Notes: generated by a model not told the origin, from the letters alone. DNA of 64,000 nt from Sceloporus undulatus (GCF_019175285.1 NC_056523.1:178684937-178748936), one strand, 5' to 3'. Numbered from the stretch's first letter, positions 53,100 through 64,000 are shown. Numbers and translations: made by a program.

Positions 53100-53435
53100 T
53101 GCAGACTGTGTGCCAACAGTTAACAGATGAAAACTGAGACATGTGTGGCCAAGCAACATCAGAGTGTGGCTGAAATGGCAATATGTATTAATTGGAAAGA
53201 ACAGAGCAGCTATGAGAGGCTGCAGTAGTTTGATTTTTCCTGAACCTACAGGGAAGTGCATGACTCTGCTTCTCTTCTCCCATCTCCTGATGAGTTAAAT
53301 GAGTGCAACCTTCCTTTGCACTTTGAACTGAGCTTGCAGCAATTAAAGTTAACTGAAATCAAAGGGGATAAGTAAGAGGAGGAGGCAGAAACTGAGACAT
53401 TTAAAAGCAGCTGAAAAGTGGGATGGCAGAAGATT
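53100..53435 (-). repeat. Dispersed repeat, same family as 1977-2275
   Basis: Reverse complement carries CCCACTTTTCAGCTGCTTTT, a TTGCTGCAAGCTCAGTTCAA block and TTGCTTGGCCACACATGTCT in the same order as 1977-2275. Class unknown. Confidence 0.7.
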
Positions 53436-55395
53436 AACGGGGAATGTCCCTGCCAAATCAGGACAGTCAACAAGAATGAGACTGGCATATTTTAAAACTA
53501 CTGTAATATTTCCATAGATTACAATAAAAACGTGTTTTGTTACAGCCTCTGTTCAGATCCAGTGTGACACAATGGTTGGGGGAGATGGCAGTCTTTCTAG
53601 AGGGGTTATATTGTCAGGTTAGTGAGAGAAAATTGTCTGCCAATCTGCTACTTTTTCCTTTATTTCTTTAATTAAGCCAGGGGAGGGAAGTATATGCACC
53701 TAAAATATAAAAAGGTTGAGAGAAGTATTTATAAAATGGGAGCTGAGAATTGTTGGAGCTAACAAGAAGCTGTGTAGTCATTTTTCCCTTCCAATATCTT
53801 TAAAAAGTCAGTGCTGGACCAGAAAAATGACACCCCCTGCCCCAAGTCAAAGTGCACAATATTCAAAACTACCCAAGTTACTTTGACACATGAAACAGAC
53901 AATCTCAGAAATATCGCTCCCCATCCTTAGCAGTAAAAGTAGAATAACAATAAAAGATATAACTCATAATTTGCTGCCCTTTCACAATATCCCTAAACCT
54001 GTTGCTTGAAGTGATTCCTTGCATTCAGGCCCAGACCTCTACAAGGCTATAAAAGTGAGCACTCTGGGGACAGTGGGAAACATTCAGTCCTCCAGGCTGC
54101 CAACCCTATATGCATTTGCCCAGGAGCAAATTTCATTGAAATCAATGCAGTATAAGATTTGCACTGTGATAGTATCAGCACAGTAAAAACAAAGGCTTTA
54201 TTTGTTTTGTTTTGGTAGTAAAAACAAACATTTTAGTTTGGTTAAACTAAAATACACACAGAGAGAGATTGAGCAGCTGTATTCATTATAGACACGATGA
54301 GGATACCTGCCTTAGGCAGAAGGCTCTACAGCAGGAAAATGGATAGCAACTTGTAAATTAATTGGTTCATTGTTATATTTTTGCCCCCAAGGAAGTGTAA
54401 TTTGCATGTTTGCTCCATTGCTATTGTGGGCATCAACCACACAGTCTATCTAACACACTCCAGAAACACCCCATCCCTATCCAACTTCTACATAAAAATC
54501 CCGCAGGTAGTAGTGTAGTTATGGCAGGGTTCAGAGCCAAATCTCCAGACCTTTTCCATTAGCAATGATTGTGGCATCATCTCCTCCCCAATAACACCCT
54601 CATTCCCTCTGAGTTTAGTTGTAATCACTGGAGAGGAAATAGATTTTTTCCCCAGAAACAGTGTACTGTCATGAGCTATCTCTGTGGTAATACAAAGTAC
54701 CTGGGTGGGACTTCATTTTGGCAAGAATCATTGCCTTTATAAAAGACTGGCTCCTAGTGAGCAATGAAAACTGGAACAAACATCTCTTTCATAGCAATCA
54801 ACACAGATGTCTGTATTCTGGGGTTCTCCCTGGGGATATCACTATAGGGACTTTTCTATGGGGGCCATGCTCTTTAAAATTTGCTACTGTCCATAGGTCT
54901 CCTGGACAATGCTGTGATGGGAGTCAGTTCTTCCCACATAGAATATGGCCAAAAAAAACCCCAAACAATACTTACAGTTTACTAATAAGAAGCAGATTGG
55001 GTAAAAGCAAGGAGCTTTATGGTAACCAGACCTATTCAGTATCCCAGCACCACCTCTGCAAGCTCTAATACCATATTGGATGGAGCATGTGGGAAGTAAG
55101 GCGAAAGAAAACAACATAAGGAATATGAAGGTCCTCTCTCCTAATCTAGTTATGATGGATGGCAAGACCGCTTTCTATAGCTAGGACAACAGGAGGATAA
55201 AAAGTCTTAAAATTTCACTTCAGGAAAAGCAGTGAAGAGATTAACACAGGTTCCCTCCCACAGCCAGCAAGTCCTTGCCAACATTTTCTCTATTAGATAT
55301 TTGTTTATCTTCATGAGAATGTGGAAAAATCTTCCATGATTGCAAGAGGACAGAGCAGATTGGTTCGGCTGGCAGTAGAAATCTGCAGGAACAGT
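53436..55395. other. Unassigned sequence
   Basis: Two kilobases without recognised gene or repeat; frames of up to 116 codons have no known domain. Confidence 0.45.
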
Positions 55396-55800
55396 CTTGG
55401 GAGTTTATCACACACGGACAACTGGAAGTGTAAATGGGGTTTGTCCCATTAAAATTGCGCATTCACAATTAATATTTTCACACAATGTCATGAATAAAGT
55501 ACCATTATCCCGGGAACATCCTGCAAAAATTGCACAATTGTGATAAAGTTTTTCACATGATGTCATGATCAAAAGCGATTAAAGCACCATTAACCTGGGA
55601 ATAACCAGGCAATAAACAGCAATAAATCATTCACAGGAAAATCCAATGAATGATTTGTTGCTGTTTATTGCCTGGTTATTCCCTGGTTATTCCCAGGATA
55701 ATGACTGCTGTGTGTGAAAATCTTAATTGTGTTTTAATATTAATTGCACGATTTTCACAGGATAAACCCCGTTTAAATTTCCAATTTCCCTCTGTGGGAT
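55396..55800. mobile_element. Foldback MITE with GAGTTTATCACA end
   Basis: GGAGTTTATCACACACGGAC pairs with CTCTGTGGGATAAACTCC. Inner arms include AATAACCAGGCAATAAACAG and CTGTTTATTGCCTGGTTATT around a centre near 55650. Arms about 195 bases, moderately diverged. Confidence 0.85.
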
Positions 55801-55837
55801 AAACTCCTAAGAGTTGGGTCTCCAGAGAGATAGACAA

Positions 55838-56045
55838 AGGACTTTATCACATGGAGGAAAACTGGAAGTTTAAACAGGGTTTATCCTGTGAAAATTAAAC
55901 ACAGTGAGATAAAAGAGCCATTATCCTAGGAATAATCAGGGAATAACCAGGCAATGAACAGCAAGAAAGCATTTTTTAGATTTTCCTGTGAATGATTTGT
56001 TGCTGTTTATTGCCTGGTTATTCACGGGTTAATGCCACTTTAATC
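55838..56045. mobile_element. Second foldback copy, 3' truncated
   Basis: GGACTTTATCACATGGAGGA, TTAAACAGGGTTTATCCTGT, then AATAACCAGGCAATGAACAG and TGTTTATTGCCTGGTTATTC. Same family as 55396 and only about 40 bases from it; the far end is missing. Confidence 0.8.
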
Positions 56046-56724
56046 GCTCTTCAACAAGACGTTGCCATGTTAGGACTACCCCAGGAACTGAGAACCTGAG
56101 ATTAAAAGACTTGTGATGACACAGGAGGTGGCCCTTGGCGATGTTAAAAGTCTGATGTTACAAGGAGCAGCCCAGGTAACCTTGATGCATTAAGTATCAA
56201 CCACAGTTGCTCAGATGCTGCTATTCAAAAGCACTATATATATAGGAAAATAGACACATACACTTTTCAAGACAACTCTCTCACCCTAAAATTCCTCCCC
56301 TTTTCCTGTAGATTGAAGAAGAAGGTGCAGCCCTTAAACCTAGCAGCCTTACTTCTCTACCTTGAAATCATCTTAGCTGGAGACATCTGTAGGTTGCTCC
56401 CCTTTGTGGCAAAAAAGGAAACAATTTTTGCATGAAATATACACACATGCTAATTTATGTTATGATTATTAAAATTTAAATAGAAATATAATAGTTTACA
56501 TCATAGTGGACATGAGTGAATTGTGTGCCTGCTCAGTCTCTTGTCCAGAAGGGAAATGCTGCTGAACAATGTCAAGGTCCTTTCCTGCTTTTCCTGATCA
56601 TTAAAGAAAACTTCAGATAGTAGATGCCTTCAGAGGTCTGTCTTCTGCAAAGCAGAACACATGGTTATCATAGATACCCAGGGCTAATCCTGGGGGGTTC
56701 CTCTGTTAACCGTTTAGAAATTAA
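56046..56724. other. Unassigned sequence
   Basis: No gene or repeat recognised. Confidence 0.45.
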
Positions 56725-56860
56725 AAGACATACCGGTAGCTGTGTTAGCCTGGATAATCAATATGGAAAAGCATCTTGTAGCACCTTTGAGACTAACTGA
56801 ATGTGAGAAGCTTGTAGCATGAGCTTCATAGACTAAAGTCTACTTCTTCAGATGCAAGCT
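56725..56860 (+). repeat. Dispersed repeat with TTGTAGCACCTTTGAGACTA
   Basis: GGTAGCTGTGTTAGCCTGGA, the quoted phrase and AGTCTACTTCTTCAGATGCA are well known in sauropsid genomes; class unassigned. Confidence 0.65.
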
Positions 56861-56861
56861 T

Positions 56862-56955
56862 GGAAATGTTACTTATTTGGACCACATCTCCCTGAGCTCT
56901 CTGACCACTAGCCAGGATTGTTGAGGAATTTGGAGAGTTGTAATTCAAAGAAGTA
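56862..56955. mobile_element. MITE with GTTACTT ends
   Basis: TTGGAAATGTTACTTATTTG pairs with TAATTCAAAGAAGTAATG; family of 27288. Confidence 0.6.
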
Positions 56956-57679
56956 ATGTGTATAAGATTGCACATAAGGACTATATTACTCGCTATGGGA
57001 ATACTGAACAGTGTGACAAAAATGGTATGGAGAAAGGAGAAACAGGGAGTAGAAATTGTCATGTATGAAGCTCAGCAATGTTATAGGAAAAAGAACATTG
57101 TTTGGAATCCTCTTGGTGACTTACACTGGCAAAACCAGGCATAAGTAAGCATTTTTTCAGACAATACTCAATGGAAGTATCCAGTACACACCTCCTTGCA
57201 CAACTGTTTTTACCCAGCTGAAAAACAGCTGTTGGACAGAACTAGGGTTTAGCTCTGTCCCCACAACCTAAATGGAAATGGGGTATGTGCAACTGAAGAG
57301 TTTCCTTGTGGTCTCTGGTTTTGGGCTTCCCGCATGAGTACATCAGTAGAAATGTGCACTGCGCCAGCATCAAAGGGGTTCTTGGTCACAGACCTGTAAC
57401 TCACGGTGGATAAACCAGACCCAGTGCAATTCTCCTGTCTCTCTCGCTTCACCAGTGTCCCTCATGGACATATCTACATTTACAAACATAGGATGTTTTG
57501 TGTCATCGGCTCAAGAATCCTGGCAACTGCAGTGGTGCTACTGAGAATTCACTGTTAGTAATCTCTCCCAATTCAGATGTGCACTTCTCAGAGTACAGTA
57601 CAGGCAATGGCTATTAAACCAGTTGAATTAACTCTATGGTGCCACACACCAGATTGATAGACTCAATTAGGGAGGTCAT
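56956..57679. other. Unassigned sequence
   Basis: Contains a 67-codon minus-strand frame at 57249-57452 without recognised domain; considered and not accepted as the missing ARHGEF25 exon. Confidence 0.45.
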
Positions 57680-57790
57680 GGGCATGAATCTACAAGACTT
57701 AAGCAGCGCAGTGTGGAGGACATGGGGGCGTGGTGAAGTCTCATCCAGAGGATCACCAAGTGTTAGGGACAAAGGCAGTTAACAACAAGC
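57680..57790 (+). mobile_element. RTE-like LINE 3' end fragment
   Basis: GCGCAGTGTGGAGGACATGG, CATCCAGAGGATCACCAAGT and GGCAGTTAACAACAAG match the tail of the LINE at 24900-25040. Confidence 0.65.
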
Positions 57791-57799
57791 AGGTCTTAT

Positions 57800-58080
57800 T
57801 ATTTCATTCATTCATTCATTCCTATCACACTTTTCCTTAATTGCAGTCAATTACTGTAACTCAGTAGAGGAATGAGGGGCTGGGGTGGAAACATGAGCTT
57901 CCCAGAAGACTCAGGCAAAAGCAAACTGCTGCAGCGTCTCCTGGTTTCTCTTGGTTTGTTTGTTCTTTCCCATTAATATCTTTTGCCATCTTGGCCACAC
58001 TTTGATTTTTTTTTTGGCCACATATGTTTGAGTTTTCATCTCTGGAATGTTGGAAGCTATGTCAGAGTGTGGTCAGTGCA
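57800..58080 (+). repeat. Dispersed repeat, same family as 1977-2275 (partial)
   Basis: TTTTGCCATCTTGGCCACAC and GGCCACATATGTTTGAGTTT align with the 3' half of the other copies. Confidence 0.6.
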
Positions 58081-59329
58081 AAAATATCCCTTCAAATTAT
58101 TCCTGGTGCTGGGGGGCACTAGGAGTTACAGGAGGATTGTTGTTGTGAAGGATACAGTCCACAAAAAAGCCTGGGGGTGGTAGAGACTCTGTGCAGCTAA
58201 GAAGCACCACTTTCCCCCACTCCTGCATTAAACATTTTCTATTTTCATTATGTGGCTGGAGTTTAAGATAAAAACGTTTTATTTTTATTTTGCAAAAAGT
58301 GATCCTGTTAAATGATTCAAATATAATATGTAAAAATAAAAAAAAATCTTCAGATTTTGTTGGATGGCAACCCAGCCAGTGTTACTATACAGGGGGAAAT
58401 GGGAGTTGGACTAGAATAGTACCAGGAGGAAAACAAGTTGCCCATGCTGGTCTGAATGGATAATGTTTATCTGCTTCAGGCCAGCCTAAAGCCATGGAGG
58501 AAGGGAGGGCAGGGAAAACCAATGGCTGAATCAGCATTCAGTTTGCTGGAATGTATATCTGCCATTCAAATTGCAAATCTAAGAGAAAACTGGGCCTTGC
58601 CCGATAACTAAAATATCACCCAAACCCTCATTTTCATATTGCATCTGCCTTTGCTTTATAAATCTCACAGTGAGATTATCAGCCCTTCTTCTATCAGAAT
58701 TGCCCCAAATCTACTTAACTACAAGAGCAGACAACCTTCATACAGATTTAGGAAGTCAGTATTTGCTAAGCAAGGATGTGGGTTTCCCCCCCCCCCCTTT
58801 TTTTTTTTTTTTTTTAAATCTTTTTAGCTCTGCTTCATTTCAAAGCACAGTGTCATTTATAATCTGCATACATTTAAATGAATTATCGTACATAATGAAG
58901 AGCAGTCCTTTCTTTTTTCTTCCCAGAGTGAAATGACAACTCGGCACAGTTACACAGTAAAGAAATCCTCTGGCTCTGCACAATCCCCTAGGATTTTGGT
59001 CTTCAATTGAACAATGTGAGTTGCAGCATCAGTGCCATGACCATCAGCCACAGAAAGAAGAAGAGGAAGGATAGCGATAGAAGAGGAAGAAAGAGAGAGT
59101 GAGGTGGGGGGAAAGGAGAGATGGAAACAGAAAGATCTAGACAGAGCCAGTGGAACTGAAAACAAGACTACAAAAATAAACATAAAAGAAAATGTCCTGC
59201 TGTGGGTTAAATCAAGATCCTGGAAAGACTGAAGAACAACCCACAAGCTGAGGGCGTCTGTACTGGCATTGGTTTAGGGACCATCAATTTGAGTAACACT
59301 GGGCTAATATATTCTAGCAAGGACTTGAG
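58081..59329. other. Unassigned sequence with C/T homopolymer run near 58787-58815
   Basis: A C-run followed by a T-run; otherwise no recognised gene or repeat. Confidence 0.45.
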
Positions 59330-59771
59330 TCCAAATCACACTGTAGAAATAATCCAGTTTGAGACTGCTTTAACTGCCCTGGCTCAATCCTTGGGAATTC
59401 TAGAAACTATTTTTGTGAGACATTTAGTCTTCTCTGTAAGAGAGCTCTTGGGCCACAGTAAACTACAATTTCCAGTACAGTTGGCCCTTCTTATACACAG
59501 ATTTTTGTACAAGCCTCCACTGTTTGAAAATATTCAAAAAAAAGTATACATTTCAAATATCAAACCTTGATTTTCCATTTTTTATAAGGGACACCATTTT
59601 GCTATGTCATTATATTTAATGGGACTTGAACATACACAGGTTTTGTTATCCACGGGGGATCTTGGAACCAAACCCCAGTGTATAACAAGGATCCACTGTA
59701 TTCCCTAGCACTGAGCCAGGGCAGTTAAAGTGGTCTCAAACTGGATTAGTTCTGCAATATATTTTGGACCT
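59330..59771. mobile_element. Palindromic MITE split by a Tigger-like MITE
   Basis: Outer arms GAAATAATCCAGTTTGAGAC and GTCTCAAACTGGATTAGTTC belong to the family of 16011. The insert (about 59477-59700) begins AGTTGGCCCTTCTTATACAC and ends AACAAGGATCCACTGTA with TA flanks. Confidence 0.85.
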
Positions 59772-59944
59772 TATTGTACCTACCTTTGCTACCACTGTCA
59801 TACAGCAGTAAACCAAAGGTACAATAAGACCTTGCTAGAATATATCAGCCCAGTGCTACTCAAATTAGTGGTCCCTAGACCAGTGCCACTCCATGAGCCA
59901 ACAGATGTCAGTCTATGGAGAGTTTCCAGGAAAGAAAGAAACAA

Positions 59945-60172
59945 TGGTCCAAAAAAAAACACACAGTAGAAATAATCCAGTCTGAGCCCGCTTTAACTGC
60001 CCTAGCTCAGTGTATGGAATCCTGGGAATTGTAGTTTATTGTGGCACCAGAGCTCTCTAACAGAGAAGCCTAAATGTCTCACAAAGCTACAGCTTCTAGA
60101 ATTCCCTAGCACTGAGTCAGGGCAGTTAAAGCGATCTCAAACTGGATTATTTCTCCAGTGTGTTTTGGACCA
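59945..60172. mobile_element. Palindromic MITE, complete copy
   Basis: TGGTCCAAAAAAAAACACAC and CCAGTGTGTTTTGGACCA ends; core GAATCCTGGGAATTGTAGTT. Only 170 bases from the previous copy. Confidence 0.85.
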
Positions 60173-60326
60173 ATGACTACAAATAAAGTGCCAGTTCCTG
60201 ACATATTAGCGGTGGAAGAAAATGACTGTCCCACATATAGCACGCTAGATGAAAGACAGATTCAAATCCCTTCTTGATCATAGCCACACTTGTCTTTATG
60301 AATGACATTCCTTTAGTAAGACACAA
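60173..60326. other. Unassigned spacer
   Basis: Short unassigned stretch between two foldback elements. Confidence 0.4.
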
Positions 60327-60581
60327 GGGACACTTGCACACAGAAGGCAAGCATAATTAAAACCTGATTAAAATGTGGTAATAGCACGATGGGGGGGGGA
60401 TTATCACACCCTCACACATTTCTCCAGTTCATGTCCTGTTATTACCCAGTGATGCGTCCATTACAGTTTACGCATGGGACACAAACAGAAGTGTGCAAGG
60501 ATGTGATAATCTTCCCCCCATCGCGCTATTACCACGTTTTAATCATGTTTTAATAACACCTCCTCTGTATGAAAGTGTCCA
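60327..60581. mobile_element. Foldback MITE with GGGACACTT ends
   Basis: GGGACACTTGCACACAGAAG pairs with CTCTGTATGAAAGTGTCC. Inner arms GGTAATAGCACGATGGGGGG and CCCCCCATCGCGCTATTACC are near exact; centre near 60450. Confidence 0.85.
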
Positions 60582-60584
60582 GGG

Positions 60585-61910
60585 GCTCATGATGAATCAG
60601 ACAGAATTGGAAAAATTACTGTTGACCAAAATCAACAAACTAATCTCTAAAGTATACAAGTTGCTACTTAAAATGGAAACGAAAAGTGAATTAATAAAGG
60701 ACTGCATGATAAAGTGGGCCCAAGAAATTAGATAATATGCAACTAAAAGAATGGGAAATAAATTGACAAAAAAGATTAAAATATACAATTTCAATAGACC
60801 TGAAAGAAAATTATAATAAAATACAATACAGATGATACCTAACACCTGAAAGACTAAATAAAATGTACAAGAACACCAATCACATCTTGGAAATGTAAAA
60901 GAGAAAGAGGTACCATGCTACACATGTGGTGGTCATGTGTTGAAGCAAAAAGATACTGGTCACAATTCATAAAGTGATAATAGAAATCTTGCAAGTTAAA
61001 TTGAATAAAAACTGAAAAATGTTATACTATGTATGGTAGAGGAAGAACTGGAAAAAATATGGGAAAATTGTATATTACATGATAACAGTGACTAGAGTAG
61101 TATATGCTAGAAAGTGGAAGGAGGAAAAAATACCAGACTTGTATGAATGAAAATGGAAGATGTATGAATATATGGAAAATAACAAATTAACCTTATTGCT
61201 TAGAAATGCCCTGCCATAAAATTGTGACAAAAAATGAGGAAGGATGAAGGAATATTTGAATTTATTTTGAATTAGATGTTTTCGTCTTTCTTCTTGTATA
61301 TATAGTCAGTTGGCCCTCCTTATCCATGGATTTTTTATCCATGGATTCAAATATCCATGGCTTGGAAATATTTTTTTTAAAGGAAACCTTGATTTTCCAT
61401 TTTATATTAGAGACACCACTTTCTTTTCCCATTGTATTTAATGGAACTTGAGCATCTATGGATTTTGTTATCCAGGGGGGTCCTGGAACCAAACCCCCGC
61501 AGTTAACAAGGGCTCACTGTATAAATAATATACTGTAATAGAAATAGGGAGGTAAAAGATGTTGTATTATGTGTGAAATCTATGTGGGTTTAAAAGTTTG
61601 TCATGAATATTTGACTAGTCTGTGGTAATATAACAAAGAAGAAGGCTATAACTTCAAGGGTTAGCGTGCTCACAGAATGGAAATGTAATTGATAGATAAG
61701 CTAGAGGAGTAAAAAAATGGAAAAAAATAAAAAGGAACATAAATCTTGTAAGAAAGGACCTCAAAGTAGAGGAGAGGAAGTATTCTATGGTTTTATTTTT
61801 ATGGTTTTTTTAAAAATAGCAGTCAGGATTTGTTTTGTATGTTAGGATTTGTTTTGCATGTGTTTGTAATGTGATGTGATGTATGTGTTCTGAATAAAAA
61901 ATATTTTAAA
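60585..61910 (+). mobile_element. L1-like LINE 3' end, split by a Tigger-like MITE
   Basis: Interrupted frames read MIKWAQEI, YNKIQYRWYLTPERLNKMY and CKREEGTMLHMWWSC, the L1 ORF2 C-terminal region in squamates, then AT-rich 3' sequence ending TGAATAAAAAATATTTT and an A-run at about 61905. The insert is at 61305-61520. Confidence 0.8.
61305..61520. mobile_element. Tigger-like MITE nested in the L1
   Basis: CAGTTGGCCCTCCTTATCCA left and AACAAGGGCTCACTGTA right with TA at the ends; interior GATTTTGTTATCCAGGGGGG. Confidence 0.85.
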
Positions 61911-62029
61911 AAAAGAAAAGCATTCCTTCATTCAACCACAATTTCCCCATCTGGGAACAATTTCAGCTCACTTCACAAGTTATGTATGTTGAGAGGACTG
62001 AATATGTTATAACTGCTAACATGCTTTGC

Positions 62030-62223
62030 ACGTTGTTTGTGTGTTGGACTATGACTCTGGAGACAGAATTCGATTCCCAGCTTGGCCATGAAAACCACTG
62101 GGTGACCTTGGGCAAGTCACACTTTCTCAGCCTCCCCTGAACAAATCTTGCCAATAAAACCCCATGATGGGTTCACCTAGGGGTTACCATATGTCGCAAA
62201 CTACTTGAAGGCACACAACACAG
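62030..62223 (+). repeat. SINE, 5' truncated
   Basis: TTGGACTATGACTCTGGAGA through GGGTTACCATATGTCGCAAA to GGCACACAACACA. Confidence 0.8.
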
Positions 62224-62816
62224 AACTAGTGAGCAACAAAGGAGTGACATGCCATGAATTTAATCTACTTTTTCCTTTCCCCCTTTAGCTATTGTAATAT
62301 AGAATAAGGAAAAGTGTAGTTTCAGTGAAGACATGTGCCTTTGGATTATGAAGATAGCAACATGCAGTGTTCTCCACGTTAAGACTGATCAGAGGATATC
62401 CCTACTTCTATAGAGCAGCACAGAGAATATATCCAACCAAGTTTCTTAAGGCAAAATCTGCAGATGAAAGAAACAACCGCCTGACCGCTCCATCAAAGCT
62501 CACCAGGGAGTCCATGCTGCCACAAACCCCAGAGGACAAAAAGCACCCCACAGCCCCATGGAGTACCATAGAACAGATGTCCCCCACATCAAACGCATCT
62601 CACCAACCACAACAAAAATACAGCTGAACACCATGATCAAGAGGGCCAGAGGGGCAGCAAAACAGAAGAAGTACACAACCAAATGAAAATAAGAGCTTCT
62701 AGGCATGACTGTAGGATTCTGATTATTTATTCAAGCAGCCTTTAGCCATTGTTTTATACTCATCATAAAGATGGTTAAGGTAGCAAAGAACGTGGTTTCC
62801 ATCCCATCCTTTAACT
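62224..62816. other. Unassigned; possible old LINE piece at 62360-62690
   Basis: An 86-codon + strand frame at 62367-62627 with Thr/Pro/Gln-rich end shows no domain I recognise; composition could suit an old LINE ORF1, but this is weak. Confidence 0.35.
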
Positions 62817-62948
62817 CAGTGGTTCCCAAACTTTAGTTCTCCAGTTGTATTCAACTTCAAGAAGCCCCAGCCAGCTAGGCCAACAGTCAGGAATGCTGGG
62901 AGTTGAAGTCCAAAACACCTGGAGGATCAAAATTTGACAATCACTGCA
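62817..62948. mobile_element. hAT-like MITE
   Basis: CAGTGGTTCCCAAACTTTAG left, GGGAGTTGAAGTCCAAAACA and ATTTGACAATCACTG right; inverted ends. Confidence 0.75.
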
Positions 62949-63014
62949 ACTGAAGTAGATTCCTTCTACTACTATTGCAATGGCAATGATAATGATTATG
63001 TTCTTCCAAGTTGT

Positions 63015-63215
63015 CTCTGTTTTGTTGTGACTGTAGCATAGGGTTTACCTGGCAAACTATCTGGGGGACTGAGTTACCCATTGCCCTCCTCTGAGGCTGA
63101 GAGTGTGTGACTTGCTCAAGTTCACCCAGCAGGTTTCCATGGCCAAGCAGGGATTTCAACACTGGTCTCCCTAAGGTCCAACATGCAAACTACTACACCA
63201 CACTGGCTCTTATAT
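63015..63215 (-). repeat. tRNA-related SINE (Sauria-like)
   Basis: Reverse complement gives AAGAGCCAGTGTGGTGTAGT head and GAACTTGAGCAAGTCACACA; tail degraded. Confidence 0.75.
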
Positions 63216-63644
63216 TGTTGAATCACAGTGAATGGGAAAATGTCTGGAGTAGTGAAACCTCAAGAAAAAATAACACAGTTGTACCAGTGTAAAATGAGGT
63301 TTTGCACAAACATCTAGCTCAGTCTTCTGGGATTCCCTGTTCAATTATTTTCACCATCCAGTTTTTCATCTCCCTCAGTCACTCAGTACCCCTGAGTGTG
63401 CACAGTCTTCCTTGGCCCACTTTAGCATTCCCCTGTACTCTCTCTTAAGATTTATTGCCTAAACATAAAAGTTTTGTTTCAGGGGATTCCGATGCCTGCA
63501 AATGCCTCTTTCTAGTGCTTGAGTCATTTTGGATGCATAAGAATGGAAAGCTTTGAAAATGGAGTCACTATTAGTTTACAGGATTAACACACACTGTGTT
63601 AATGAGTCATGTTTAAGATTGTTGAAGGTAGATAAAAGAGGGTT
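63216..63644. other. Unassigned sequence
   Basis: No gene or repeat recognised. Confidence 0.45.
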
Positions 63645-63892
63645 ATAGCCAGCATGGTGTAGTGGTTGGAGCATTGGACTAGGTCTCGGGAGACAAGGGT
63701 TCAAATCCCCACTCAGTCTTAGAAACCCACTGGATGAGCTTGGACAAGTCACATGCTCTCAGTCTCAGAGGAAGGCAAAAGCAAACCCTCTCAGAACAAG
63801 TTTTACCAAGAAAACTCCATGATAGGTTGCCTAGGGTCACCATTGGTTGGAAAAGACTTGAAGGCACATAGCAACAACAACAACAACAACAT
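63645..63892 (+). repeat. tRNA-related SINE (Sauria-like), full length
   Basis: TATAGCCAGCATGGTGTAGT head, box-B-like GGGTTCAAATCC, tail (CAA)n at 63871-63892. Confidence 0.88.
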
Positions 63893-64000
63893 GTCTTCTC
63901 CACGCCAGTTCATGCCTCACAAAAATTTCTCTGACTGAGTTTCTTGCTTACAAGAGCGAAGGAAGACAATAGTGCATTATGTGTACACATTATATCTAAC

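Noticed and set aside
57249-57452. 67-codon minus-strand frame as the missing first ARHGEF25 exon
   Set aside because: No cysteine or palmitoylation motif, no similarity to known ARHGEF25 starts, and no convincing donor with the required phase.
1-64000. Endogenous retrovirus, LTR element or Polinton
   Set aside because: No gag, protease, integrase, envelope or capsid wording and no long direct terminal repeats were seen on either strand.
1-64000. CRISPR-like arrays
   Set aside because: Tandem arrays present (12927-13040, 50775-50990) have contiguous units without unique spacers, in a vertebrate context.

Overview
The window looks like nuclear DNA from a squamate reptile, probably a lizard. 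The host genes are vertebrate, split by canonical GT-AG introns and AT-rich overall. The repeat content is of squamate type: tRNA-related SINEs ending in a CAACAA tail (Sauria-like), a 5S rRNA-derived SINE, decayed CR1, L2, L1 and RTE-like LINEs side by side, many hAT-like and Tigger/mariner-like miniature elements, and one copy I recognise as a deleted SPIN hAT element. Placement below squamate level (an iguanian is possible) is a guess. I see no retrovirus, LTR element, Polinton, CRISPR array or bacterial gene.

Two host genes are present and lie tail to tail. At the left edge (738-1688, + strand) is the large last exon of a Sp5-type zinc-finger gene, whose first exon lies before the window. 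About 8 kb further on, ARHGEF25 (p63RhoGEF/GEFT) runs on the minus strand from about 41.4 kb to a poly(A) signal near 9.88 kb. I could lay out 15 coding exons with intact frame and consistent phases: linker, DH domain, PH domain, the Galpha-q-contacting extension and the terminal LAKLDEDEL. Its first coding exon, expected to carry a palmitoylated cysteine motif, was not found between 41.4 and 64 kb.

Layout: 1-737, intron of the Sp5-like gene with CR1 and SINE debris. 738-1688, Sp5-like exon 2. 1.7-9.8 kb, intergenic, with CR1, L1 and RTE fragments and a near-perfect 232-bp foldback. 9.9-41.4 kb, ARHGEF25, its introns loaded with LINEs, SINEs and MITEs, several nested. 41.4-64 kb, 5' flank or first intron of ARHGEF25 with no recognised exon but the densest set of DNA transposons: a CpG-rich triple hairpin, a SPIN fossil, a 1.35-kb GC-rich hAT-like composite, several families of terminally inverted elements ending in TTATCACA-like sequence, an L1 tail and many SINEs.

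The two genes have no obvious functional link: one is a developmental (Wnt-responsive in known relatives) transcription factor, the other a Rho activator downstream of Galpha-q. The most notable host observation is that a Sp5-type gene sits beside ARHGEF25, which is on human 12q13 in the HOXC paralogon; this fits an extra Sp5 ohnolog not known in mammals. The most notable non-coding observation is the set of foldback and composite non-autonomous elements, some of which share modules. Repeat boundaries are read by eye and may be off by some tens of bases.
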